In this document: positions 54,001-64,000 of the stretch, piece by piece
Layout of the letters: every line of letters starts with the position of its first letter
Position numbering within the stretch: position 1 is the stretch's first letter
Assembly: GCA_001263235.1 (NCBI GenBank)
Contig: LGRD01000008.1
Location: 62,001 to 126,000 of the forward strand
Reading direction: 5' to 3'
Length of the DNA: 64,000 bases
From: Methylibium sp. NZG
GTDB lineage: Bacteria; Pseudomonadota; Gammaproteobacteria; Burkholderiales; Burkholderiaceae_C
Position numbers and translations under genes: made by a program
Notes under the pieces: model-generated
The model's database searches: none
What the model was told of the DNA's origin: nothing
Seen by the model: the letters and a program-made list of their open reading frames with translations, nothing else

Positions 54001-54449
54001 GAGCGCGGGTTGTGCGAGGTCGCCTTCTGCTCGATGCTGATGGCGGGCGACAGGCCCTCGATCACATCGACATCGGGCTTGTCCATCAACTGCAGGAACT
54101 GCCGCGCGTAGGCCGAGAGGCTCTCGACATAGCGCCGCTGGCCCTCGGCATACAACGTATCGAACGCCAGGCTCGACTTGCCCGAGCCCGACAGCCCGGT
54201 GATCACCACGAGCTGGTTGCGCGGGATGTCGAGGTCGATGTTCTTCAGGTTGTGGGTGCGCGCGCCGCGGATGCGGATCTGCGTTGCCTCGATGGAGGCG
54301 CGCGGCGGAGCGGCTTTCGAGGTGGCAGCGGGGGCAGCGGTGGCCGCGGTGGCAGCCATCGGCGCAGGTGCAGCCACTGCCGACGCAGCCTCGGTGGCGG
54401 CTCTTGCGGCGGCCTTCTCGGCTCTGGCGGCGGCGGGCGGGGTCGGCAT
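51099..54449 (-). CDS. uvrA: Excinuclease ABC subunit A, long form
   Basis: UvrA is the damage-recognition ATPase of nucleotide excision repair. The 1116-residue protein has both ABC modules: Walker [12 protein letters not shown] (near 86) and [11 protein letters not shown] (near 815), zinc-finger cysteines in [13 protein letters not shown]...CTTCDG and CEACQGDGV...CDVCKG, and two LSGGE signatures. It is over 150 residues longer than usual. The extra length is an Ala-rich N-terminal extension (about 1-55), a low-complexity insert near 270-310, and a REP-encoded insert near 750-785. The ORF continues upstream into the previous gene, but [12 protein letters not shown] at 54449 is the likely start; a later start near the [12 protein letters not shown] block is possible. 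Confidence 0.96.
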   Translation of the reverse strand: MPTPPAAARAEKAAARAATEAASAVAAPAPMAATAATAAPAATSKAAPPRASIEATQIRIRGARTHNLKNIDLDIPRNQLVVITGLSGSGKSSLAFDTLYAEGQRRYVESLSAYARQFLQLMDKPDVDVIEGLSPAISIEQKATSHNPRSTVGTVTEIHDYLRLLYARAGTPFCPDHHLPLQAQSVSQMVDAVLALPVGTRLMVLAPVVRDRKGEFAELFADMQAQGYVRFRVDGRTFEAADVPKLKKAEKHDIDVVIDRIKVQPDSTGQPASVAAAGTDSESNAADSPANEPATAPAPPPTGLRQRLAESFEAALRIADGRAVALEMDAREPAPADASGASTATATASKEHLFSSKFACPMCSYSLSELEPRLFSFNSPVGACTTCDGLGQVTVFDPDRVVAFPSLSLASGAVKGWDRRNPYTFSLLESVARHYGFDIDLPFEELPERARHVLLRGSGTEDVEFVYEAETATKASGGAKGSKAKTRSVTRSHPFEGILPNLERRYRETDSAAVREDLVRYQSAKPCPDCGGSRLRREARHVFLVGEPRAGLDPTGEAGAVHDISEPQPIYRVEHFTLRESLRYFDGLTLKGAKGEIAGPVVREIRSRLKFLNDVGLNYLSLDRSADTLSGGESQRIRLASQIGSGLTGVMYVLDEPSIGLHQRDNDRLLGTLRHLRDIGNSVLVVEHDEDAIRQADHVIDMGPGAGAHGGRVIAQGTPAEVAAHPDSLTGKYLSRVLRIPVPERRVRPTPHPNPLPKGEGVKPASLRGDALKLPLPLGEGGGEGHALRIVNARGNNLKNVTAEIPVGLFTCITGVSGSGKSTLVNDTLYAAVARKLYNSHAEPEPHDTIEGLDAFDKVINVDQSPIGRTPRSNPATYTGLFTPIRELFAEMNMAKERGYGAGRFSFNVAGGRCEACQGDGVIKVEMHFLPDVYVPCDVCKGKRYNRETLEVLYKGKNITDVLNLTVEDAHAYFNAVPNIARKLQTLLDVGLGYIRLGQSATTLSGGEAQRVKLALELSKRDTGRTLYILDEPTTGLHFADIALLLKVLHQLRDAGNTIVVIEHNLDVIKTADWIVDMGPEGGSGGGMVVACGTPEEVAGNAASFTGRYLKPLLSG
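52095..52200. repeat. Paired REP (BIME-like) element inside uvrA
   Basis: ccctcaccc at 52095 and gggtgaggg ending at 52200 bound two inverted hairpin units (tctcccagagggaga; ctctccctttgggagag) separated by about 40 bases. The minus-strand translation contains [11 protein letters not shown] and [12 protein letters not shown], the standard peptides of this REP family, and stays in frame through uvrA. Confidence 0.88.
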
Positions 54450-54472
54450 CGGGCGGGTCGGCAAAACCGACC

Positions 54473-54487
54473 ATGATAGCGACGCGG
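54473..54487 (-). promoter_or_regulatory. Candidate uvrA -10 region
   Basis: TATCAT (minus strand, 54478-54473) lies in the context CCGCGTCGCTATCATG, identical to the moaC promoter context, 24 bases before the uvrA ATG. No LexA box (CTGT-N8-ACAG) is visible here. Confidence 0.4.
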
Positions 54488-54492
54488 CTTCG

Positions 54493-56106
54493 TCAGGGTG
54501 TGGCCTGCTCCAGCGCCGCGGCCAGGGCCGCCGCCGTCGCTGCCGGCAACGGCGCGCGCGGCACGCCGGACGCACCGGCGGGGGCTGCCGCGTCCAGCCG
54601 AACGGCGTCGGCATCGACGTACAGCGTGGTGTGAAGACGCCCGTCGCGCAACAGGCGCAGCGCCTGGGTCGTGCTGCGCGTGGTGCCGATGGAGCCCGCC
54701 GTGTCGACCCTGCCCGCAAGCCCGGCGCCGCCAGCGGTGGCGGCCGGCGCCGTGTGCCAGCTGGCCCGCGTGGCGTCGTCGAGCCGGCCGAGCCAGTTTT
54801 GCACCGCATCGTTCATCGCTTGCTCTGGGCCGCCGCCGCGTTGCCAGGACCAGGCGTTCGGCGCACTTGCCACGGTTGCGCGCAGCTGCGCGACCGGGTT
54901 GGCGCCGAGGAGTGGGCTGGCCGACAGGCGGGCCTGCGCGGCCGGTGCGGGGCGCGCCGCCAGCGGCCGTTCCACCGTCGCCGCCGCCGCCGGAGCGACG
55001 CCAGGGGTGTCGGCAGAACCCGCTTCAGCAGCAGCGCCGACGCTCGTGGTGGCACGGGCGCGTGCAGGCGCACCGGCGCTGCCGGCCTCGCCCGAGCGCA
55101 TGTCGCGTTGGGCAGTCTTGGCAGCCTGGGCGGGGGGCGGCGGCGTCGCATCGGCCTGGGCCGGAAAAGGAGTCGGGGCCGACTTGGCGGCGGGCACTTC
55201 CGCTGGCGCGGCAGCCGCCATCTCCGTCGCTGCGGGGGCGGCGCGCGCGCCATCGGCCGCGGGCAGGGCGTCGCGCTTGCGTTCGTCCGCCGAGGCCGGC
55301 GCGGCGCCCTCGCGGGCCTGCGGCCGCGCCGTCGCGGAGGTGGCGTCGCGGTGAAGCGCTTCACTCGGCGGCGTCGCGTCGGTGGCGTGCGATGACCGGA
55401 GTTCTTCTGTTGCAGCGGAGCTGCCCTCTGCGCGCGCCGACCGGGTGTCGGGCGGGGTGGACTTCGAGCGCGCATCATCAGTTCGCGGCGATGGCGATGG
55501 CGATGGCAAGGGTCGGGCCGAGGCCCCATTGCGTGGCGCCGGGGTGGCCGGGCCCGCAGTCGGCGCCACAACAGACGCGGCGGCCGGCGCGGCGACTGGT
55601 GCGGCGACGGCTGCGGGGTCAGCGCTCGTTGCGGGCGCTGCGGGCGCTGGCGCCGCCGCGGTGATGCTCTCGCCTCGTTCGCTGGTTTCGCGCAACGTTT
55701 CGTCGATCGGCTGGCCCCACCACATCACGCCCACCAGCGTGGCCACCATCACGCTGGCAAAGCCGGCCGCAGCCGGCGGGCGCATCAGCCAGGCCCACCG
55801 CGACGCCCATGCGGCGGCGCGATGACGTTCGCCACCGGCCTGTCCACGCGCGCCAGGCGCCAATCTTCGATCGGCCGCTTTAGGCGCTGCCGCTTCCGCG
55901 CCCGTGGCCTCGCGCGCCTGCCGCAGGATCGCGTCGCTCACCCGCGGCGGCGCACTGGCCGATGCGTCGGGCGCGTGGCGCAGCGCCTCGCGCAGCCAGG
56001 CGTCGCGCTCGGCGTCTTTTTGGTGGTCGTCGCCGTCGCCGCCGCGGCCCGGGCTGCCACCGATGCGGCCGATGCCGCCACCGCCACGCCGATCGTCGCC
56101 GCTCAC
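54493..56106 (-). CDS. Single-TM protein partner of the ECF sigma factor (putative anti-sigma or sensor)
   Basis: A 537-residue protein starting at GTG 56106, which overlaps the sigma-factor stop by four bases. Cytosolic residues 1 to about 95 include [15 protein letters not shown] and [11 protein letters not shown]. One TM follows ([16 protein letters not shown], about 107-123). Then come about 270 residues of Ala/Pro/Ser-rich low complexity and a more structured C-terminal part with [25 protein letters not shown] and [15 protein letters not shown]. The HxxxCxxC zinc motif of classical anti-sigmas is absent. The anti-sigma role is inferred from position and topology. The frame runs upstream across the sigma gene, but that part is a shadow. 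Confidence 0.7.
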   Translation of the reverse strand: MSGDDRRGGGGIGRIGGSPGRGGDGDDHQKDAERDAWLREALRHAPDASASAPPRVSDAILRQAREATGAEAAAPKAADRRLAPGARGQAGGERHRAAAWASRWAWLMRPPAAAGFASVMVATLVGVMWWGQPIDETLRETSERGESITAAAPAPAAPATSADPAAVAAPVAAPAAASVVAPTAGPATPAPRNGASARPLPSPSPSPRTDDARSKSTPPDTRSARAEGSSAATEELRSSHATDATPPSEALHRDATSATARPQAREGAAPASADERKRDALPAADGARAAPAATEMAAAAPAEVPAAKSAPTPFPAQADATPPPPAQAAKTAQRDMRSGEAGSAGAPARARATTSVGAAAEAGSADTPGVAPAAAATVERPLAARPAPAAQARLSASPLLGANPVAQLRATVASAPNAWSWQRGGGPEQAMNDAVQNWLGRLDDATRASWHTAPAATAGGAGLAGRVDTAGSIGTTRSTTQALRLLRDGRLHTTLYVDADAVRLDAAAPAGASGVPRAPLPAATAAALAAALEQATP

Positions 56107-56741
56107 CGCGTCTCCTCCCGCACCGGTGCCAGGTACGCGCCCATGCAGGTGCGCAGCTTGCTCATCGCGTAGCGCACGCGCGTCTTGGCGGTCTCGAAGC
56201 CGACCTCGAGCGCGCTGGCCACTTCGGCCAGCGCCAGCCCGTCGTCGTGGTGCAGCAAGAAGGCGCTGCGCTGCGGCAGCGGCAGTTGCTCCAGGCACTG
56301 CAGCAGCCGCTCGCCGGCACGGCGCCAGAACGCCAGTTCGTCGCTGTGCGGCGCGGCGCTGGCCGGCGCGGGCCAGTGCTGCCAGGCGGTGGCGTCGGGC
56401 TCCCAGGGGCCGTCGCCTTCGTTCTCGAAGGCGTCGATCGCCACCTCGCGGCCACTGCGGCGCAGCAGGTCGATCACGCGGTGGTGGGCCAGCGTGAACA
56501 GCCAGGTGCGAAAGCTCGCGCCCTGCGGCGCCCAGCGCTCGCGCGCGTAGACGACGCGCAGCCAGGTGTCCTGGAACACCTCGTCGGCCTGCGCCGACAG
56601 CGCGCTGCCCAGCAAGCGGCGCACAAAGCGGTACAGCCCAGCCTGGTGGCGCGCGTACAGGCGCTCGAACGCGGCAGCGTCGCCGTGCGCGTACGCGGCC
56701 ATCAGCAGGTCGTCGGAGGGGTCGGCGTCGGTCGAGGGCAT
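56103..56741 (-). CDS. ECF-type RNA polymerase sigma factor
   Basis: A 212-residue sigma-70 family ECF protein. Region 2 spans about 12-85 (AFERLYARHQAGLYRFVRRLL, ADEVFQDTWLRVVYARERW, FRTWLFTLAHHRVIDLLRR). Region 4 spans about 140-195 (LPLPQRSAFLLHHDDGLALA, ASALEVGFETAKTRVRYAMSKLR). The linker between them carries an extra, acidic stretch (AFENEGDGPWEPD). It is transcribed divergently from the vWA lipoprotein gene and overlaps its putative anti-sigma gene. Mirror-image promoters upstream suggest autoregulation. Confidence 0.94.
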   Translation of the reverse strand: MPSTDADPSDDLLMAAYAHGDAAAFERLYARHQAGLYRFVRRLLGSALSAQADEVFQDTWLRVVYARERWAPQGASFRTWLFTLAHHRVIDLLRRSGREVAIDAFENEGDGPWEPDATAWQHWPAPASAAPHSDELAFWRRAGERLLQCLEQLPLPQRSAFLLHHDDGLALAEVASALEVGFETAKTRVRYAMSKLRTCMGAYLAPVREETR

Positions 56742-56769
56742 CGAGAGGGTCAGTCTGCCTGATTCGACC

Positions 56770-56864
56770 TTGATACGGCCCAGCGCCGCGAACGGGGTGA
56801 AGTTTCTTTGCGCACCGATTCACGTCGCGGCGTTCACCCCGTTCGCTGCACTGCCCCGTATCAA
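56770..56864. promoter_or_regulatory. Mirror-image divergent ECF promoters
   Basis: A 32-base inverted repeat. TTGATACGG at 56770 with GGGGTGAA ending at 56801 is repeated on the other strand as TTCACCCC at 56833 with CCGTATCAA ending at 56864. Each half reads outward as TTCACC-N18-CGTATC. The predicted starts give leaders of about 24 bases to the sigma ATG and 27 bases to the vWA ATG. The two halves differ mainly in the spacer, as expected for two promoters of one sigma factor. Confidence 0.65.
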
Positions 56865-56896
56865 CCGGTGTCCCACACCCCTTCAAGGAGAGACCG

Positions 56897-58561
56897 ATGA
56901 AGCTCAGACCCCTGGCCGCCGCACCGGCCGTTGCCGCAGTGCTTGCGCTGGTCGCATGTGCCGGCGCGTTCGAAGCACCGCGAGCCCACGCCGCGCCAGC
57001 CCACGCCACGCCCGCCAACGCGTGGCCGCCCGTCTGGCAGGACGCGCCGGCCGCAGCGCCGGCCGAATTCGGCCCCGCGGTTTTCGCGCCCCCTTCGGCG
57101 AGCCACTGCCGCCGACCGCCGTCGACGCGTGAAGTGCCGGGCAGCGGCTTGGAGCAGGGCGGCGCCACCGGTGGTGCTCGCACGCGGATGGCGGCCGGCG
57201 TCGGTGGCGCCGCCGCTGGCGCTGATGTGCGTCGCAAGGAAGAGTCTTCAGCGCACCTGGCCGACAGCGCCCCCAGCCGATCGGGGCCTGCCGCCGACGC
57301 GTCGGGTGTGCCGCGCGAGTCGCGCGCGGGCGAAACGAAGTCGGCCGCGAAGGCGCGACCCGAGGCGCGCAGCGACATGGCGGCAGCGCCCGCCGCGACA
57401 GTCGCCGCATCTCCCGCGCCCACCAACCGCGAGCTCACGCCGAACCCGACCCCTCGCCCGCCCCGCCCAGCGCACGAAACCGTCACCGCCGGCGTGGTGG
57501 ACGACAACGCCGACTTCGGCGAATACCTTGCCTACCGCCAGCGCCGCGCCGGCCTGCCGGTGCGCGAGCGCGACATCAGCGAGCGCTACCTGCTCGAAGT
57601 GACCGACGCCGCCGGCCGCCCGGTACACGACGCCGAAGTCGCGCTGCAACGCCCCGGCGTGGCGCAGCCGGTGATGTGGGCCCGCACCGACACGGCGGGC
57701 AAGGTGTGGATGCACCCGCGGGCCTTTTTGGTGAACGGGCTCGACGTGTCGGCGCCGGGCGCACCCACGCTCGGCACGCTCGGCGTGGCTGTCCGCAAGC
57801 ACGGCGTGCAGGGCCGCGCGGTGCTGGTGGCGGGGCAGGCGAACGCGGTGCAGGTTCGGCTGGGGGTGCCCGTGGCAACGGCCGTGCCGGCCAACGCACC
57901 GCAGCGCCCGCGCCTGGACCTCGTCTTCATGATCGACGCCACCGGCTCGATGGGCGACGAGATCGCCAAGCTGAAGAGCTCGATGCGCGCGATGTCGCAG
58001 CAGATCTCGCAACTGCCGGGGCAGCCCGACATCTGCTACGGCCTGGTGGCCTACCGCGACCGCGGCGATGCGTTCATCACACGCACGCACGACTTCACCG
58101 ACGACCTGGGCGCGTTCCAAAGCATGCTGGCGCGCGTGCAGGCCGGCGGCGGCGGCGACACGCCGGAGGCGCTGAACGAAGCGCTGCACGAGGTGGTGCA
58201 CCGACTCGACTGGCGTGCCGACGCGGCGCGCATGGTCGTGATGGTGGCAGACGCGCCGCCACACCTCGACTACGGCGGCCCGCAGTACGACAAGGACATG
58301 CAGGCCGCCCTGGCCAAAGGCATCAAGCTCTTTGCCGTCGGTGCGAGCGGGCTCGACCCGGTGGGCGAATTCGTGTTCCGCCAGATGGCGCAGTACACGG
58401 CCGGGCGCTTCGTCTTCCTGACCTACCGCGACGCCGCCGACCCCGGCAGCGGCCCCGGCACGCAGACCGTGCACGACGTGACGCAGTACTCGGTGCAGAC
58501 GCTGGACCGGCTGGTGGTGAAGCTGGTGGGCGACGAGATGGCGCGGCTGAACCGATCGTGA
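56897..58561 (+). CDS. vWA-domain lipoprotein, likely target of the ECF sigma factor
   Basis: A 554-residue exported protein. The N-terminus MKLRPLAAAPAVAAVLALVAC has a lipobox-like LVAC (Cys21). A low-complexity stretch (about 25-200) is followed by RYLLEVTDAAGRPVHDAEVAL, a carboxypeptidase-regulatory-like beta module (about 228-320). The vWA domain (about 340-545) has the metal site D347-A-T349-G-S351 and GGGGDTPEALNEALHEVVHRL. AAGGAGAG precedes the ATG. vWA proteins of this type act in surface adhesion or protein assembly; the exact role is unknown. It is expressed divergently from the ECF sigma gene. Confidence 0.88.
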   Translation: MKLRPLAAAPAVAAVLALVACAGAFEAPRAHAAPAHATPANAWPPVWQDAPAAAPAEFGPAVFAPPSASHCRRPPSTREVPGSGLEQGGATGGARTRMAAGVGGAAAGADVRRKEESSAHLADSAPSRSGPAADASGVPRESRAGETKSAAKARPEARSDMAAAPAATVAASPAPTNRELTPNPTPRPPRPAHETVTAGVVDDNADFGEYLAYRQRRAGLPVRERDISERYLLEVTDAAGRPVHDAEVALQRPGVAQPVMWARTDTAGKVWMHPRAFLVNGLDVSAPGAPTLGTLGVAVRKHGVQGRAVLVAGQANAVQVRLGVPVATAVPANAPQRPRLDLVFMIDATGSMGDEIAKLKSSMRAMSQQISQLPGQPDICYGLVAYRDRGDAFITRTHDFTDDLGAFQSMLARVQAGGGGDTPEALNEALHEVVHRLDWRADAARMVVMVADAPPHLDYGGPQYDKDMQAALAKGIKLFAVGASGLDPVGEFVFRQMAQYTAGRFVFLTYRDAADPGSGPGTQTVHDVTQYSVQTLDRLVVKLVGDEMARLNRS

Positions 58562-58663
58562 TGCCGCGGCCGACGGCGGTGCAGACTTCACGGCCACCCT
58601 GCGACGCTGACGATGGAAGGGGCGTTACACCCGCCCCCGACCGTGCGGCGTAGCATCGTGTCC

Positions 58664-59065
58664 ATGCGAAGCATGCGCCGACTCTCGACCTTGTTTGTGC
58701 TCGGCACCGCTGTGGCGCTGACGGCGTGCGGCGGCGGCTTGAGCCTGTACATCGACGGCAGCGACTACGACGAGTTCTGGCCGCCTTCGGTCAGCATCGC
58801 CGCGGCGCAGACGGCGGTGCTGGCCGGGCAAACAGTGCGGCTGGTGGCGGCGGCGAGCGACGAAAGCGGCATCGACTCGGTCGCGTTCTACCGCCTCGAC
58901 AACGGCGCCGCGGTGCTGCTGGGCGGCGACGGCAATGCGCCGTACGAATGGGATGCCGTGGCGCCCACCGACGGGCGCGACACGCTGCTGGTCTTTGCCC
59001 GCGCGACCGACAACGCCGGCAACCGCGCCGACAGCGCCGTCGTGAGCATCGCCATCCGGCCTTGA
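58664..59065 (+). CDS. Small lipoprotein with an Ig-like domain
   Basis: A 133-residue protein with a signal peptide and lipobox (VALTAC, then GGG). The mature part (PSVSIAAAQTAVLAGQTVRL, SGIDSVAFYRLDNGAAVLLG, YEWDAVAPTDGRDTLLVFAR, NAGNRADSAVVSI) is the repeat type of bacterial Ig-like/Big_9 or cadherin-like modules. It lies 102 bases after the vWA gene on the same strand and may belong to the same regulon. Starts at 58664 or 58673 are both plausible. Confidence 0.75.
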   Translation: MRSMRRLSTLFVLGTAVALTACGGGLSLYIDGSDYDEFWPPSVSIAAAQTAVLAGQTVRLVAAASDESGIDSVAFYRLDNGAAVLLGGDGNAPYEWDAVAPTDGRDTLLVFARATDNAGNRADSAVVSIAIRP

Positions 59066-59115
59066 GGCTTGGCTTGGCGCGCTGGGCACGCCGCGCTGTC
59101 TTCAGCAAGGTACCT

Positions 59116-59538
59116 TCAGCAAATGCACCGCTCCACCATCAGGTGCCACACGTTCGACGAGATGCGCTTCTCCACCCGCGGGATGTAGGCCAGCCGCGCG
59201 CTGACGCCCTCGTGCGTGAACAGCCGCAGCGACGGAACGAGCATCGCCTGCACCGCGTCCTGGTAGCCGGTGACGGCGCCGGCGGTGAGCGCCAGCGGCC
59301 CGTACTCCAGCGTGTAGCCGCCATAGACGCTGGTGCGGCGTAACGAGTTGCGGTAGCCGCCCACCGTCCAGCCCGCGTCGCTGCGGTAGTACAGGCCCGG
59401 GTTGACGTTGTTGAACTGCCGCTGCGGCACGTGCACGCTCGCCAAGTGCAGCCCCACTGTGTCGGCGTGCGCGCAGGGTGCGAGCAGGGCCAACGCGGTG
59501 ATCGCACCGGATACAAGCTGAACAACAGACAACGGCAT
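59116..59538 (-). CDS. Exported small protein, outer-membrane-barrel-like
   Basis: A 140-residue protein with a signal peptide (MPLSVVQLVSGAITALALLA, cleaved near AHA-DT). The mature part has amphipathic strands: FNNVNPGLYYRSDAGWTVGG, YGGYTLEYGPLALTAGAVTG and LRLFTHEGVSARLAYIP. I recall this NNVNPG-type family from phages and proteobacteria, without known function. ATG 59538 is chosen because GGAGG sits 7 bases upstream. A cysteine pair ends the protein (ERCIC). Confidence 0.75.
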   Translation of the reverse strand: MPLSVVQLVSGAITALALLAPCAHADTVGLHLASVHVPQRQFNNVNPGLYYRSDAGWTVGGYRNSLRRTSVYGGYTLEYGPLALTAGAVTGYQDAVQAMLVPSLRLFTHEGVSARLAYIPRVEKRISSNVWHLMVERCIC

Positions 59539-59766
59539 GGCGGCCTCCGGACCAACGGGCAGGTGTATTGGTCCATCGATCGCCTCGGCGGAATCGACCC
59601 TGGAGCGGTGCATTGGCGGGGCAGTTCGGCGCTTTGGCCGATCGCCCGTGCAGAGTTGCCGCTGGCGCGGCGCCAGCGCCGGTGACGGCGGCGGTGGTGG
59701 CGGTGGCGGTTGGGGCGACGGCGATTACAGCGGCGTCACGCCCAGAGCCGGCAGCTTGCCGCCTTC
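59539..59766. other. Intergenic region with a perfect hairpin and G-rich repeats
   Basis: This 228-base gap holds a 7-bp perfect stem, gctggcg (59661-59667) with cgccagc (59671-59677), and a run of GGCGGT-type repeats at about 59686-59722. No T-tract follows the stem on either strand, so a terminator call is not supported. No gene is seen. Confidence 0.5.
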
Positions 59767-61674
<1,908 letters not shown>

Positions 61675-61756
61675 GGGCGAAGGTGAAGGTGTGTGATCGA
61701 TCGTACCGTGGTGCTGTGCTAACTTTGCGGCCCACCTCGGCAAACGGACACCCGCC

Positions 61757-64000
61757 ATGACGACGCTTTCTTTTGCCGCGGGTCTTGTCACGCGTCTCAC
61801 CACGTGCCTCACCGCGCGGTTCACTGCGCGCTTCACTGCGATTGCTGCCCGCGTTGCGCTGCTGCTGTGTGTTGGCGCTGCAGCCAGCCTGGCACAGGGC
61901 AGCCAGCCGCCCGTGGCGGTCGTGCGCAACGTGACCGACACGTTCTTCGGCACCCAGGTCGACGACCCGTACCGCTACTTCGAGAACAGAGCCGACCCCG
62001 AAGTCGTGAAGTGGATGAAGGCGCACGACCAGCACGCGCGCAGCCAGCTCGCGCGCATCCCCGGCCGCAACGCGTTGCTGGAGAAGATCGTCCGGTACGA
62101 CAGCTCGGTGTCCGACCGCGTGGCGCAGGTCACCCGCGTGCCCGGCGACCTGTACTTCAGCGAGCGGCGCGGCGCGGCTGACAACCAGTTCAAGCTGTAC
62201 GTGCGGCAGGGCTTGACGGGCGCCGACAAGCTGCTCGTCGACCCCGAGGCGATCGAGAAGAAGACCGGCCAGCCGCATGCGATCAACTGGTACTCGCCGT
62301 CGCCCGACGGGCGACTGGTCGCCTACGGTTTGTCGTCGGGCGGCTCCGAAGCGGCCGTTCTGCATGTGATGGACACGCGCACCGGCAAGGCGGTGGGTCG
62401 GCCCGTCGACCGAGCCGACTACGGCGGCGTGGGCTGGACTGCCGACGGCAAGACGCTGGTCTTCATTCGGCTGCAGGCGATGCGCAAGGGCATGCCCGAG
62501 ACCATGAAGTACCAACACAGCCAGGTGCTGGCGATGAAGGTCGGCCAGCCGATCGCTTCTGCGCGGCCGGTGTTCGGCACTGCCATCAAGGGCCTGGGCA
62601 TCGGCGCTGCCGAGTCGCCGTACGTGCAGCTGACGCCAGACGGGCGCTGGGCGCTCGGCTACGTCTTCAACGGCACGCAACGCGAAGTCGGCCTGTTCGT
62701 GGCGCCGCAGCGCGGCGTGCTCGAAGGCAATCCACGCTGGAAGCGCCTGCTCGCCGCGGCCGATGCTGTCACAGGCGTCGCCTACTTCGACGACACGCTG
62801 TACATGGTCACGCACAAGGGCGCGCCGCGCTCGCAGGTGCTGGCGATGAGCCTGAAGGCGCCCGACCTGAAGACGGCGCAGGTGGTGGTGCCGTCGTCGG
62901 ACCGGGTGGTGGTGAACGTGGCGGCGGCGGCCGACGCGCTCTACATCGAGACGCGCGACGGCAACGTCAAGCGCTTGTTCAAGCGTGCGCATGGTGCGGG
63001 TGCAGCCGGGGCGGCAACCGCCGCCGTCGAAGTGCCGTTGCCGGTGGAAGGCTCGTTCGAGCTGGCCGGCGAAGGCATCAGGTCGGCCCACCCGGCCCTG
63101 CCCGGCGTGGTGATCGACCTGCAGGGCTGGAACCGCGCGCGGCAGATTTTCGCGGTGGCGGCCGACGGCAGCGTCACCAACACCGGGCTGCAGCCGGCAG
63201 GGCCGTTCGACGCGCCGGCCGACGTGGTTGCGACCGAGGTCAAGGTCAAGAGCCACGACGGGGCGATGGTGCCGATGTCGATCGTGCACAAAAAGGGCGT
63301 CGCGCTCGACGGCAACAACCCGACGATCCTGTGGGGCTACGCCAGCTACGGCATCACCGAAGAACCGTTCTACAGCGTGAACCGGCTGGCCTGGCTCGAT
63401 GCCGGTGGCGTGTACGCATTCGCCAACCCGCGCGGCAGCGGCGTCTACGGGGAGGACTGGTACAAGGGCGGCTTTCAGGCGACCAAACCGAACAGCTGGA
63501 AGGATTTCATCGCCTGCGCCGAGTACCTGGTTGCGCAGAAGTACACGCGGCCGGCGCGGCTCGGCATCTTCGGCGGCAGTGCCGGCGGCATCTTGGTCGG
63601 GCGCGCGATGACCGAGCGGCCCGAGCTGTTCGCGGCCGTGGTGCCGGCGGTCGGTGCGCTCGACGCCATCCGTTGGGAGGTGTCGGCAAACGGCATCCCC
63701 AACATTCCCGAGTTCGGCAGCGTGAAGACTGAAGCCGGCTTCCGCGCGCTGCTGGCGATGAGCACCTACGCCAACATCAAGCCCGGCACCGCCTACCCCG
63801 CTGTGCTGCTGACGCACGGCGTGAACGACCCGCGCGTGGACGTGTGGGAGAGCACCAAGACCGCAGCGCGCCTGATGGCTGCCACCACGAGCGGCAAGCC
63901 GGTGTTGATCCGGCTCGACTTCGACGCCGGCCACGGCGTGGGAAGCACGAAGAAGCAGCAGTTGGAGGAGCGCGCCGACATCTTCGCCTTCATGCTGTGG
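61757..64000 (+). CDS. S9-family prolyl oligopeptidase, cut by the window end
   Basis: The frame is open from ATG 61757 to base 64000 (748 codons) with no stop, so the C-terminus is missing, probably by only a few residues. A signal peptide is likely (hydrophobic [18 protein letters not shown], about 31-48), which suggests periplasmic action. The seven-blade propeller region starts with [20 protein letters not shown]. The catalytic triad is S608 ([11 protein letters not shown]), D691 ([10 protein letters not shown]) and H726 (DAGHGVGS). These enzymes cleave short peptides after proline. The N-terminal [16 protein letters not shown] run is encoded by short imperfect repeats (61791-61841). Confidence 0.93.
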   Translation, partial: MTTLSFAAGLVTRLTTCLTARFTARFTAIAARVALLLCVGAAASLAQGSQPPVAVVRNVTDTFFGTQVDDPYRYFENRADPEVVKWMKAHDQHARSQLARIPGRNALLEKIVRYDSSVSDRVAQVTRVPGDLYFSERRGAADNQFKLYVRQGLTGADKLLVDPEAIEKKTGQPHAINWYSPSPDGRLVAYGLSSGGSEAAVLHVMDTRTGKAVGRPVDRADYGGVGWTADGKTLVFIRLQAMRKGMPETMKYQHSQVLAMKVGQPIASARPVFGTAIKGLGIGAAESPYVQLTPDGRWALGYVFNGTQREVGLFVAPQRGVLEGNPRWKRLLAAADAVTGVAYFDDTLYMVTHKGAPRSQVLAMSLKAPDLKTAQVVVPSSDRVVVNVAAAADALYIETRDGNVKRLFKRAHGAGAAGAATAAVEVPLPVEGSFELAGEGIRSAHPALPGVVIDLQGWNRARQIFAVAADGSVTNTGLQPAGPFDAPADVVATEVKVKSHDGAMVPMSIVHKKGVALDGNNPTILWGYASYGITEEPFYSVNRLAWLDAGGVYAFANPRGSGVYGEDWYKGGFQATKPNSWKDFIACAEYLVAQKYTRPARLGIFGGSAGGILVGRAMTERPELFAAVVPAVGALDAIRWEVSANGIPNIPEFGSVKTEAGFRALLAMSTYANIKPGTAYPAVLLTHGVNDPRVDVWESTKTAARLMAATTSGKPVLIRLDFDAGHGVGSTKKQQLEERADIFAFMLW

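Noticed and set aside
54450-54492. LexA/SOS box before uvrA
   Set aside because: No CTGT-N8-ACAG match is visible in the gap or just upstream; only a sigma-70-like -10 is seen.
56107-57507. N-terminal extension of the sigma-partner frame
   Set aside because: The frame is open across the sigma gene and the vWA gene start, but that part is Arg/Ala shadow; the GTG at 56106 overlapping the sigma stop is the sensible start.

Overview
High-GC chromosomal segment of a betaproteobacterium. Gene content and order (recA-recX followed by sucCD, TerC, PP2C, FHA and CHASE2-cyclase genes; PiuC-type iron locus; SWIB/H1-like protein) suggest the order Burkholderiales, probably the Rubrivivax/Leptothrix/Methylibium group. 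That placement is an inference from protein character; no rRNA, tRNA, CRISPR array, transposase or phage block was seen.

Layout. 1-9958: 3' part of recA, recX, a DUF2889 gene, sucCD, terC, then a signalling run (PP2C phosphatase, FHA protein, CHASE2 adenylate/guanylate cyclase overlapping a class-II-like cyclic-nucleotide phosphodiesterase). 9972-22424: a glycosylation region with a GT41 (SPINDLY/OGT-like) protein, a type IV pilin, two PglL/Wzy-type O-oligosaccharyltransferases, a TylF-type methyltransferase and a 1400-residue protein carrying two complete TPR-GT41 modules. 22520-23945: two AbrB/PIN toxin-antitoxin pairs arranged head to head. 23996-34909: moaC, an M48 protease, a 163-nt near-palindrome, then the envelope pair alpha-2-macroglobulin/PBP1C. 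34951-41825: a small membrane protein and a Fur-boxed tonB-exbB-exbD-receptor-dioxygenase-oxidase iron locus. 42060-44823: SWIB/H1-like protein, amidohydrolase, dienelactone hydrolase, DsbA-type isomerase. 44928-51078: a compact four-gene island (below). 51099-64000: uvrA, an ECF sigma/membrane-partner pair facing a vWA lipoprotein from mirror-image promoters, small envelope proteins, recQ and most of an S9 prolyl oligopeptidase.

The most interesting system is 44928-51078: TIR-domain protein, MoxR-type AAA+ ATPase, a protein with a degenerate vWA-like core, and a 931-residue protein in which a SAV_2336-like N-terminal region is joined to a type VI secretion TssB and then a TssC sheath subunit in one chain. 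Three of the genes are coupled by 4-base stop/start overlaps, and the window holds no other T6SS, phage-tail or eCIS gene. I read this as a MoxR/SAV_2336-type NTP-dependent conflict system that has recruited a fused contractile-sheath protein together with a TIR effector. Domain calls come from reading the sequence; the functional model is inference.

Secondary points: REP-type palindromes translated in frame inside uvrA and pbpC, the tandem-catalytic GT41 protein, mirror ECF promoters, and a degenerate second FHA domain.
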